Shown: positions 55,057 through 64,000 of the stretch, one piece after another
How the letters are laid out: the number at the start of each line of letters is the position of its first letter
Numbering within the stretch: position 1 is the stretch's first letter
From: Pisolithus tinctorius
Taxonomy: Eukaryota; Basidiomycota; Agaricomycetes; Boletales; Pisolithaceae
DNA length: 64,000 nt
Direction of reading: 5' to 3'
Assembly: GCA_024663395.1 (NCBI GenBank)
Contig: JANFAH010000001.1
Span: 248,001-312,000 of the forward strand
The notes under the pieces: model-generated
What the model was told of the DNA's origin: nothing
What the model saw: the letters and a program-made list of their open reading frames with translations, nothing else
The model's database searches: none
Translations under genes and position numbers: made by a program

Positions 55057-56536
55057 TTGGATGCCAAGAGGAGGAAGTTGTGTGAACTGGTCTTGTATGT
55101 GTGTACTGATCGTGTTGCACTTTTGTTTGTACGAAAAGATGATGTGTTGTAAATCGTGATTATCCAAAGAAAAGAAAAAAAGATTAGTGTGGGCCCATTT
55201 TCAAACGCTGACTTATCGATCGACAATGGTTGTGAACGCAAGGAGCTGTTCAGGTTGGCCACAAGACTGCACACCAGTTGGCGGGGGTGATACACGTGTG
55301 TCCGCGCCGGATGAGCACAACGCTCGTCAATACCGTCGGCCATTAGCATTTTCAAGGTGCAATCTGCCTATGGGATACGGTGAATATTCGCCAGGTGCGA
55401 CCGAGCGGGCACACGTCCAAAAAAAGTGCGCTGCCTTTCCCGAGTTCAGTTGAAGAGGACTTACACGACACAACATCTACCTTTCGGACTTCAAGCTTTC
55501 GAGGGCACTATGGCAGTCTGTACGCCGATCTCTCTGAAACATCTCCATGCGGATTCCATCTTCTTCGGCTGGCGCTGTGAAAATCAAAAACGCTCAATTT
55601 GGCAAGCTCATCCATTCCGGTAAGGCCAGCGATCTTCCTTCTCAATACAGATCGGGGATAGCGCCGTCTCCGGGAGGGAGAATTGGCACCCTGGAAAGCA
55701 AACGTCACCACCTGAACTAGCCAAGCCAACAGGGACGTCGTACGTACTTGGTAGACTCACCGACTCAGAGAGTCAGCAATATCAATGGTACACAGCGCAC
55801 CGGCATGAAAGCAAATATTCCAGTATTCGTAAGGTTCAAACCTCAATACTCAACGACGTAGGGGAGGACAGGGAGAGTATTTGTCGATGAAAGGGCAGAG
55901 CCCCATTGCGAACTTTCAGGACTTGTCGGATTCGTAAGCACTTCCAACCTAGTTTTATTCCTCCGCGGACGTTATTTGGTTGCGGGAGCAGCTTATGTAA
56001 TCGGGAGCAAAATCGGACCGTCGGACCCGTGCCGAACTGGTCCACGAGTCTTATACATAAAAACATCGTTCACATACGTACGCGTAAAGTATCATGTCAC
56101 TAGTGATACACAGAAAACCATATATCTATGTGAACCAGAAAGTAAAAGAATATTCCCAGTGAAGGACTGCTAGAAAATAGGTATGTATGCATGTAACTTG
56201 CGTATCCCCCACCCGATCTGTGTATTGCACAGGGATAGGGAAGGAGGGATACGACCCAAAAGAAGAGGCGTATGAGAGAGAGGGGGGAAAGGGCCGAGAA
56301 GTATTGCAGGTGGTCGGACGGTGGGATAACCGTGAGTAGTTCAAGAGGAAGAAATACTTCTGTTATGTATTCCATCTATCATCGACCGCATAGCCCAGCG
56401 CATTCATGGAATGCGACACGGTAGGTTACCAGACTAGGGGTATCAAAATGTCACCAACGAACCAAGAAAGAAGAAAGGAAGAGATAGTATGTTCGTCACG
56501 AAGTCGTTCGTAAGTCGTTCGAATTTCGAAAGGTGT
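55057..56536. other. hydrophobin-2 3' flank to TLC gene
   Basis: To 55,890 conserved with unit 1. The stretch 55,880-56,040 is a weaker third match to the flank sequence. No gene seen from 56,040 to 56,536. Confidence 0.5.
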
Positions 56537-57950
56537 TCATGACGACAAAGATATCGAGCTAGAACCCATGGATGCCGGCACAGATTCCGCTGAATCCAGC
56601 TCCTTGGCTACCTTCACCAACCCTTCGGGTACTGAAAACGAGCTAGCGAGATGGGCGACCAACGATGTTGAATCTATCGGTAAGCCCTCATGCATCGTCA
56701 CGCCCACCTTCCTCACGTTCTCTCCATCGATACCGCCCCTCTCGATCCCCACATAGTCGTATACCAACTCCCGCACCGGCAGCACGTCGCTCAACCGTCT
56801 CCGCATTTCACCAATGCGTCGACCTGTACGCGAGAGACGAAATTGGTCCCATCGTTGGCGCATGGCAAGTCGGAGTGCTGTACGTCTGCGAGAGAACGTG
56901 GAAAGGCGGGATGAATGTGAAATAAAGGAGGACGTATGGGGACTCGTGAAAGGGCTCGTGACGGGGGTGCCGTTAGGAACAGTTGAGTGTTCTGTGGAGT
57001 GTGGGTCAGGGCGAGTAAAAGGAAATGACGCAAAAAAGCGGGCAAAAGCTCACCACGCCTCGTCACAACTGCACTATTCCCATCCACCACCTTCTTCTTC
57101 TTCTTCCCTTGCTGGTTGCGCCTCACGAAACCCTTGACGCACCCCGAGAACCAAAAGGCATGCAACGGAAATATACACGCCATGATAATCCCTGGTCCCA
57201 TCGATCCTTCTGAGACGCGTGCGCGCTGCAGGAAAAAGGAGAGACCGAGCCTGATGTGTAGTGCGATACGGGTGAGGAAGAAGGTTGTGGCGAAGAGGAC
57301 GTCGGAACGGAGATTGGGGTTGATGGTGGCGACGGCGAGAACAAAGGTTGGGATCTGGTGGGGTGCAAGGGTAAGTGAGTGGGGAGATGTATTTTGGGAC
57401 ACATGAGTGGACTTGGGGATGGGATAGCACAAGGGACGTACCTCCATGATTGCACACAAACAGAATATGTGACTCCAGTTCATACGGATGGCATACTCGA
57501 CGACGAAGACATATACCGAGTGGTGCACCCAACCTGTCAGCCAGTTGACCTTACTCCGGTAGTGCAACAACCCCAATACGATATCGCTGTTTGTGCCACA
57601 ACGCCAAGACCGACATGAAACATAGACGCGACACGGTAAGACGCAACGAAGGACGGGAAAGTAAACACGAACGCGATGAGATAAGCCTGGAAGAACCTAG
57701 ACGCACAGTACGTCCACATGTTGGAGTGTTGGATGCGTGTGATATCGCCGTAGGAGGAGAAGTAGTCGTATGCGAGTGGGAGGGAGGCAATGGACATGAC
57801 GGCGCTGGAGATGGTGGTGAGAATCCATGAGCGCTGTTTGACGGTTGGCAGATATGGGGAGGAGAGATAGAAGGCGAGCGTGAGTGCCACGAGGGCGGAC
57901 TGGAAAGCCGTCGAATGGAACAGGTGATCAGTGGGAGGGAGGGAGATCAT
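56537..57950 (-). CDS. TLC-domain membrane protein
   Basis: A minus gene of several exons. Exon 1 from 57,950 (MISLPPTDHLFHSTAFQSAL) has several hydrophobic helices; next come NWLTGWVHHSVYVFVVEYAI, with the paired His of TLC domains, and after an intron near 57,370-57,440 EIPTFVLAVATINPNLRSDV and TFFLTRIALHIRLG. A cytoplasmic tail (56,863-56,537: RRIGEMRRRLSDVLPVRELV) ends it. TLC proteins act in lipid/sphingolipid handling in the ER or plasma membrane. The joint between YWG and LLHYRSKVNW (about 57,565) needs a one-base shift I could not explain by an intron, so a frameshift or sequence error is possible. Confidence 0.6.
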
Positions 57951-58430
57951 CGTTGTCGTGAAAAAAGACGGCCCCGGCGTGGAATGAGACCCACGCGAGG
58001 TATTAAAGAGGGGCGAGGAGGACCCGTGGAGGAAGCACAGAGGACAGCCACCGCAGGAGACGCTCGATAAGCCAGCCAGTCCTCGTTATGGAGACCTGCG
58101 AAGACGAGCCACTCCTCGGAACAAGCCAACGAACGAACAAACGAACGTGTCGTCGGCATGGGAGAATTCGACACGTTGACTCAATTTAGACGAACGTGCA
58201 ACTAGCCTGCTGTCAAACGTCCGACTAGGAACGCGTCCCCAACGCCCCTCCTGCATTGCCAGTGTTCGCTTGGAATGTACTCGATGGGCGCAGCGCCTTT
58301 GTCAGGTTATATACTATCACCAGCGAAATAGACAGTGCCTCATGACGGCCCCTCCCTAATATCGCACTCATCTGGTTAGCATCCACAGATGCCTAATTGG
58401 GACGTTCGGTGCCCAAAGAGTCACTCCATA
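57951..58430. other. intergenic, upstream of TLC gene
   Basis: No convincing gene. Would hold the TLC-gene promoter (minus). Confidence 0.4.
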
Positions 58431-59517
58431 CTAGAACAGCGAGCTCCAATCGGAGTCATTGCAGTGGTTATCGCTTTCAGGACTGCTCGGCAGAATCGGT
58501 CCTTCGATGGTCGTCTCTGGTTCTGACCCACGTTCATCGACGCTTCCTGAGTCACTACAAGCACTACCTGACGTCCGCCCGCGTTCCTCCACTAATCGCT
58601 GCTCGATTTCGCTGTACATACTCAAAAACTGCTTAGTTAGCATGACCCCAAGTGGATTTTGAGTTGATTCATGTCGAGCAGATGTGCATACCACCTCCTC
58701 AACCAACACTATCTCCGACTCAACGAGAGGCCGAACGAGCCGACCGAACCACTTATCAATTCACTACTTATCACGCGTGCTTTATCAGTCCACGTTCGTG
58801 GCCAATCAACTGGTTATCGAATCCCTAAAAGTCTGTGTACTATGCAGACGATCGTTCGTCATGTCGTGTCTGATCAGATCAGTGATCGACTATGGTCGAG
58901 ACTGCGACAGCTCAACCGTGTCCTCTGTACGGCTCAAACTGGACGTCCGCCTTTGAAATGGCAGGTCGCCTACCGGCATAACTACGTTCTGGCTCGGCCG
59001 TCCATCATGGATTATTCCCATGAGGTTCTCCACCCAAACTCGTTAGAGGCCATCCCGATGAACTTAGTGGAAATCCACGGAATCCCCCCAAGGTTTTTGC
59101 GGTAGCGAAACTCGCCCCAGTTCACCATGGTCATGCTATGCAACTCTTCCGTATCCATGGACTCCTCCGGGATAAACTCAAAGAATGGGGCATCATGGTA
59201 CGTCATGTTCGTGCAAGTTGTCCCAGCGAAAATTTTCGCTTTGGATCATCGTTGTCTTGATCCTTGATGATACCGGTGTACAGAATCGAGGAATCGTCCC
59301 GAGATGCAGATTCTAGTGGCCACCTTGCCTCCCCATACTCCGACAACAATCGCCGGAACTCATTTCCCTTCTTCCCTTCTCTGATCCGGCGTTTTTGTAT
59401 TCGTGATCGGGTATTTCGCTCATTGTGGGCCACCTTGGTGATGGAAATTGTACAGTACCTCTTCAAGCGGCGCCACCGAGTGGGGCAAATGGTTTGACTG
59501 GCACATGTACTCTGCAT
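58431..59517 (-). CDS. unresolved minus-strand gene (hypothetical)
   Basis: Three open stretches on the minus strand look protein-like: 59,517-59,203 (basic helix NTRSRIQKRRIREGKKGNEF), 59,206-59,012 (FFEFIPEESMDTEELHSM, WGEFRYRKNLGGIPW) and 58,680-58,431 (LTKQFLSMYSEIEQRLVEER and an acidic Ser-rich end). The DNA between 58,700 and 58,990 does not read as coding on this strand, so this could be one gene with a long intron, two genes or chance. Product not recognised. Confidence 0.3.
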
Positions 59518-59639
59518 TCAGTGATTCCGATTCGAACGCAGAGTTTGTAGCGCCTACATTCTTCCAACTCGCTAGTCAGTGTCACCGCATATACTTGATA
59601 GCTTGGTTGGTTTCATATAATCCTAAGTGAAAGTTGAGT

Positions 59640-60290
59640 AGAAGTAGTTAGTAATCCTTAACAAATGCTTGCTCTTCTCCTTCGTATTCAATGAACCCGC
59701 GGGTGATCGACTAGCCCACCCCACCCCTATCCATACGAGTCGAAGGGACCTTCACTCACGACGAACAACAATAGCATTCGTACATCCTGGCAGACCAGGT
59801 GGTCTCGAAGCTGATTCATTTACCAGGACCCGTAGTACGCGGGGTCACAGGTGGTCATTCTCAATACGAGTGAATGCCAGGAACACTGTTCCTGCGATGA
59901 CTACGATACCGGATGGAACGTCAGACTGGTTGTTTTTAACAACTTCTTTTCAGTAGTGGTTACACCCTAATCATACAGTATATATATGTACGTGCTACAA
60001 TAACGCCATGGCGAGGCCACAAAGAAATGGAGTGAATCTGGGTTTGGGTTGGCACGCGAGAACACTTGCTAAGATAGTAAAGGGGAGGAGGGTTGGAAAG
60101 AGGCGTCACGAACGCTTGGACCAGCCTAGACTAGACATTCACGACTAAGTCCTAGCGGGATGATTCACTTGGGAGGGCAGCTCAGATCGCTTTTCACGTG
60201 CTGCGAGTAATAAATCATATTTGGAGACGCCCGCTTTCGCATCGGCGAATATCCTCCTCGATATCAGCACTCATATTCTCGCTACACGCC
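59640..60290. other. intergenic, nothing recognised
   Basis: No gene or repeat stands out. Confidence 0.4.
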
Positions 60291-60299
60291 TTGACGGAG

Positions 60300-61640
60300 A
60301 CACGTACCGTTTCAGTGGACTTGAATCATGTTCGGGTGCATAGTCCGTAGCGTTCTGCACGAACATCTCTCCCATGTTCCTCGAGTGCTGGTGGCGAAAA
60401 GAGAAGTCAATTCATTGACAGTCAACGGGCGCAGGGCTACGTGTACAGCATACCTCAACTCGTTTCTGTCGTACTAACTCTTCGACAAATTTATCGTTCA
60501 CTATGCTAACCACAACCTTGCGTTCATGTCAACTGAGGGCACTCCGTGCACGAAACCAATCACTTGCCTTCGTCAATACTTGGTCGACCTCAAACCGGAT
60601 GCCTTGCCAGCATAACAAGAGGATCTGCGATGCGTGACGTCTATGCATCGTTAGACACTGGGCCATTACTGATATTTTCCCTGCAGAACTTACAGTACCA
60701 GCGATGTCCTCCTCTAGTGCTCGTTGCGCGCTGTCATCGCCTTCGGCTGCTTTCAGATGGTTTTGGAGCTCACGGACGCGCCGGACCAGTTCTTGCAGGC
60801 GGTATATGAGCGCGTTAGAATACACCACGGCAAAATCCTTCCCGGGCTTAGTGTCATCTCTGCCAGAATCGCCACTATCATCTTTATTAAGCACTCGCAA
60901 AGCTGCCAGCCAGGCGGGGAACACTCACGGTCCGAGGGTACCCTTCGACTTCACATATATGGTTCCGATGAGAAGAACTAGCTATATTCACAAGCTGAAA
61001 TGAGCAAATATTGGCACGCTACTGCACTGAAGTAAACTTGCCTGCGGACCGAAGCTCCTCAATATCAGCCCCTCGCTTGTCTGCCTCGTGACTGTCTCTC
61101 GTGTTGAAGCAGGGTTGGTTGCCACCTATATGGAGATTGGGATGAGGTTTTGATAGTAGTTGGCTTGGCTTGCAAGTTCAGTGGCTCGACAGAACACTTA
61201 CAGGTGGATAGGTGGAATTTTGCAGTTTCTCTATCAAGGTCCTTTTAACCGTCTGGATGGGTGAATCTTGAACGCCGTCAACATCCGCCCTCGTCAAGGG
61301 CAAATGTGGGTTGGTCGTTCTTAGTTGCATGCCCCTCTGTGAGGGGAAACCTCTTCGGCGGCCCAATAACGTGATGAGTGGGTATCGGAGGACTGAATAA
61401 GGACGAGTGCGACCAATCATGCCTTCGATGCTCGGTGCGTTGTCATTGTATGTAGATTTCTCGGTTTTCTCTGGTGCTACAAGTGATACAAGGTCAATCA
61501 AGGAAGATGTGTTACCGACCTGAAAGGGACCAAGAGCAATGTGAGTTTGAAACGGATTCAGGAGGAGGAAGGCACAGACCGCACCAAGTCTGCCAAGTGC
61601 TCGCCTCCAAATTTATCAGTGAAAAAGTGGACGGCCGGTC
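60300..61640 (-). CDS. DnaJ X-domain-like protein (co-chaperone related)
   Basis: The minus strand reads, exon by exon, VHFFTDKFGGEHLADLVR (about 61,630-61,575), SLIDLVSLVAPEKTEK (61,500), QTVKRTLIEKLQ, then GADIEELRSAG, FPAWLAALRVL, YRLQELVRRVRELQNHLKAA (coiled coil) and HASQILLLCWQGIRFEVDQV. FF..KFGGE..AD.. and W..xxFEVxxVL resemble the DnaJ C-terminal X domain of fungal class II/III J-proteins. I could not find the J domain or its HPD motif upstream. Alternatively an unrelated coiled-coil protein. Confidence 0.45.
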
Positions 61641-62077
61641 CCTTCTCTTGTGTGCTCCTATCCTAATTGGAGATTCAGAATATCAGCAGCTCAAGATTCT
61701 TAGGAAAAGACGCACTAGTTCTAATGGTTCTTTTAAGCGCCGTTGAATGGTGGTTAACATCTTGGCGCTCGTCGAATGTACCATAGTCACCCAGCTGCCT
61801 GGGATGTAAGATTCCCATTCACCTCATTGGCCAGATCACGATTGGTACATAGGAACTTTTGAGGAGAGAAAAGAAAGAAAGAAAAGGAATCACGCCAAGC
61901 TCGCATAGGGGACGTCGGGAAGTAAGCAATAATATCCTTCAAAAAGCTGAGGACATGCACTACGGCAACAAACTGTAATTCTTAAGCAGAAACTTAGATT
62001 ATGCCAAATTTAGATGGAAGGACATTCACTTCACCATCTAACACTCGCCTGGCCGACTTGCAGCAACTATAATGGAT

Positions 62078-62650
62078 TTAATGATACCAATCGTGGCGGT
62101 ATATCCGTGGTCTGATGATGGTACTTGTGAACAAATATCTTGAATAGTACTGCGAAGGCGAGCGTGTTTGAATGATTGAGAACGACCTTGTGCAAAGGAA
62201 GACGTCATGCTTCGGGATACGGCAGGTTTTATCCAGTGTTTCAACTCGTGCTGGCTTGAGCATATCAGATGTCGTTCTGACCAGTTTCCCTGGTACTCCA
62301 TTCGCAGGGCGCTGGAAAGAAGAGTGTCGAAGAACAAGGGCGACACTGGCACTGCCTGGTCGGTTGTAAATAATGATGGCACAATCATCATTTGCCCTTG
62401 ACAAGATAAAACCGGTGCCAGAGAACTGGATGCCGTGATGAGTGACCGTGGTCTTCACGAACCCATCATGATCAAGCGTCCTTGGATCCAACTGGAGCAG
62501 AAGGTTGTGTTTCGCCGCGTCGTTGTGGTAAGGGAGGACTGACCAGCTGAAATTGTGATGGTGCACAGGAATTACTTCAAAGTCACTAAGATGTCTGAAA
62601 TAATGGAAGTTGAAGTATACCAACGCGTAGAGATCTGTAGTCCGGTCACC
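62078..62650 (-). CDS. hypothetical protein fragment
   Basis: A long minus open stretch, VYFNFHYFRHLSDFEVIPVH, SWSVLPYHNDAAKHNLLLQL, FSGTGFILSRANDDCAIIIY, looks like genuine protein with beta-strand character, but I recognise no family. It may be a 5' exon of the gene below (60,300-61,640) or a separate gene; start not resolved. Confidence 0.4.
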   Translation of the reverse strand, partial: GDRTTDLYALVYFNFHYFRHLSDFEVIPVHHHNFSWSVLPYHNDAAKHNLLLQLDPRTLDHDGFVKTTVTHHGIQFSGTGFILSRANDDCAIIIYNRPGSASVALVLRHSSFQRPANGVPGKLVRTTSDMLKPARVETLDKTCRIPKHDVFLCTRSFSIIQTRSPSQYYSRYLFTSTIIRPRIYRHDWYH

Positions 62651-63071
62651 AGTGACACGCCATCAAAAGCATAGAACACAGCACGATCAGGAAATGACCA
62701 GGAGACAGTTACAAGAGAACGACACAGTCTTGAAGACTGCTGCCTCCGGATCTACGGAGGAATTAGTGGGCAGTCGGGGATCTTACAAACAAGAAAACCA
62801 TACCAGACGCCATTCCCAGAGAATTCCGACCATTCGATAGACCATGCTGACGGGATGCTACATCTGCAAATCATAGCCCACCGTAGTGGAACGAAATGGT
62901 CTCCATTTGCCACTTAGCTTTGTCGTAAACCCCATCTCCGTCCAATCAGAGCGCATCCTGAGGCCTGAGTAAAAGTTCGCGCAAGTGCTCGGTAGTGAGT
63001 CGAAACAGTCACGTGACGGTGCCACTTGCTCATGTCGAAGCTTGCTTGAGCGCGCTCGCCTGCAAGGGACG
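62651..63071. other. intergenic, promoter side of the NDC1 gene
   Basis: No gene seen. Separates two divergent transcription units. Confidence 0.4.
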
Positions 63072-64000
63072 ATGTCGACAAGTTTCACGTCGTCCTTCTC
63101 CGCTCGCCCGTCGCCCACGGTTCCACCTGCATCGCAGTCTTTCGAACCCCTCGTCAAGGCTGTCCTTAAGCACCGCCTAAATCGTAACATCTTTGCGTTC
63201 TCGGCAGCCTTTTCGCTCGGATTTCACATTCTCTTTTGGAGCAGTGATGACTCTAGTCTCTCTGCGCGGCTCCTCAGTCCGAGCGCCTGGCTCGTTGCCT
63301 CCCTAGCGTGGCTCGTGGGCGTACTGCCTATAATCGTGTCGAGAAAGTTAAACCTCACCAGTCCGTATATCTCTGCCACTGTCCATCTATTATTCGTCTG
63401 ACGGGAGTTCTCTAGCTCACAGTACGGTGGCACCCTCTCCGCGGGGAACACTAGCGGGCGCTCTGTCCAAGTCCAGCACGTGCCGCATATTAACCGTGTA
63501 CACCGCTTCCGCTTTGTTGCTGTTGTCGCTGCATTTGTATAGTGCACCTGCGATCCGAGAAAGCTTGAATCTGAGCATCTTCGTGAAATCAAGGTGAGTA
63601 TCGCATGGTCATAGATATCCGAAATGCGTGTTCGATCGTCGCACCAGAAAGCACCCTTACTACCTCAATGGTTCCTTGATCTTCCTCGTCACGGCACAAG
63701 CATGGTTCGCACTCAGTTTTTTCCTTCGGAATATCATGCTAGAACGTTTCGTATTCCGGTGGTCACGAAATGCACCATCGAATCCTGTGAGTTACTTTCA
63801 GGGAATGCTGTTCCCCCATCTTTACATACTCTCCCAGCCCAATGTCTTCATAAATTTACCCTTACTACTCATAACCATCGGACTCTTCACTCTGGTTACG
63901 TTCACCGCATACAACGTTGCATTTGGAATCACGAGAGTCATCGTCTTACCCATCGTTCTTCGAATACCTCTTGTGCGAAGTTTACTACGACCCTTTGTTG
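63072..64000 (+). CDS. ndc1: nucleoporin NDC1-like, 5' part (runs off window)
   Basis: Exons 63,072-63,364, 63,423-63,593 and from 63,648 onward, with phases consistent. The product begins with a Ser/Pro-rich leader (ARPSPTVPPASQSFEPLVKA), then hydrophobic helices: NIFAFSAAFSLGFHILFWSS, SAWLVASLAWLVGVLPII, LTVYTASALLLLSLHLYSA, LIFLVTAQAWFALSFFLRNI and LLLITIGLFTLVTFTAYNVA, ending RIPLVRSLLRPFV at the edge. This is the membrane region of NDC1, a conserved multi-pass protein anchoring the nuclear pore complex and fungal spindle pole body in the nuclear envelope. The assignment rests on the KHPYYLNG and FINLPLLLITIGL signatures I associate with the family. The C-terminal soluble half lies outside. 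Confidence 0.8.

Larger units (their letters stand above)
52110..55890. repeat. segmental duplication, unit 2
   Basis: Second copy of the dehydrogenase-remnant/hydrophobin unit. Here the dehydrogenase C-terminal part is missing, replaced at 52,105 by the junction with unit 1. Confidence 0.88.

Noticed and set aside
56568..57137. Plus-strand ORFs opposite the TLC gene
   Set aside because: They mirror the minus-strand exons, which show the membrane helices and TLC signatures.
57947..58174. Separate gene upstream of the TLC gene on the minus strand
   Set aside because: Low-complexity, overlaps the TLC start region, no protein features.
58671..59105. Plus-strand 144-residue protein
   Set aside because: No recognisable features and overlaps minus-strand stretches that look more protein-like.

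Overview
The window is fungal nuclear DNA, almost certainly from an Agaricomycete (mushroom-forming basidiomycete). Evidence: short GT..AG introns throughout, two class I hydrophobin genes, an NDC1-type nucleoporin gene, and a KDZ transposon with its CxC2 cysteine cluster, a combination typical of mushroom genomes. Genus cannot be fixed from sequence alone.

About 1-47,800 is a transposon graveyard with strongly depleted CpG. It holds a minus-strand Ty3/gypsy chromovirus (left edge to 5,572); a complete Ty1/copia element (6,099-11,142, TSD GCAGT) that landed in a third, decayed copy of a sequence found beside the hydrophobin genes; two blocks of a ~78-bp minisatellite (13.56-16.15 kb); a multi-exon gene whose product begins with a histone H3-tail mimic, followed by a PHD-like finger and a C-terminal half that I read as a possible CHAT/caspase-like domain (16,497-18,084); and a 45-bp minisatellite. 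Then comes a hAT transposon (19,493-41,044, 8-bp TSD CATGAGGC, TIR CAGTGGTCATC). Its transposase gene has been split twice: by an 11.6-kb KDZ transposon (20,895-32,509) carrying at least four further genes, and by a second gypsy chromovirus (34,008-40,283, TSD CCAAC). A PIF/Harbinger element (42,944-47,050, TSD TAA, ~108-bp TIRs), itself hit by a solo gypsy LTR, follows.

About 47,850-56,100 is a tandem segmental duplication (~3.9-kb unit). Each copy carries a broken AYR1-like short-chain dehydrogenase remnant (minus) and an intact three-exon hydrophobin gene (plus). CpG is normal here, so comparison with the decayed third copy at 5.9/11.2 kb shows directly that the mutations in the TE block are mostly CpG to TpG/CpA.

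From about 56,500 to the right edge the DNA looks like ordinary euchromatin: a TLC-domain membrane protein (minus), an unresolved gene, a DnaJ X-domain-like gene (minus), a hypothetical gene, and the 5' part of an NDC1 nucleoporin gene (plus) running off the edge.

Most stop codons inside the transposon genes are TGA where a CGA arginine codon is expected. The KDZ element is younger and CpG-rich, but even it has one such TGA in its transposase. The H3-mimic gene, by contrast, can be spliced open from start to stop although it sits in the decayed block.
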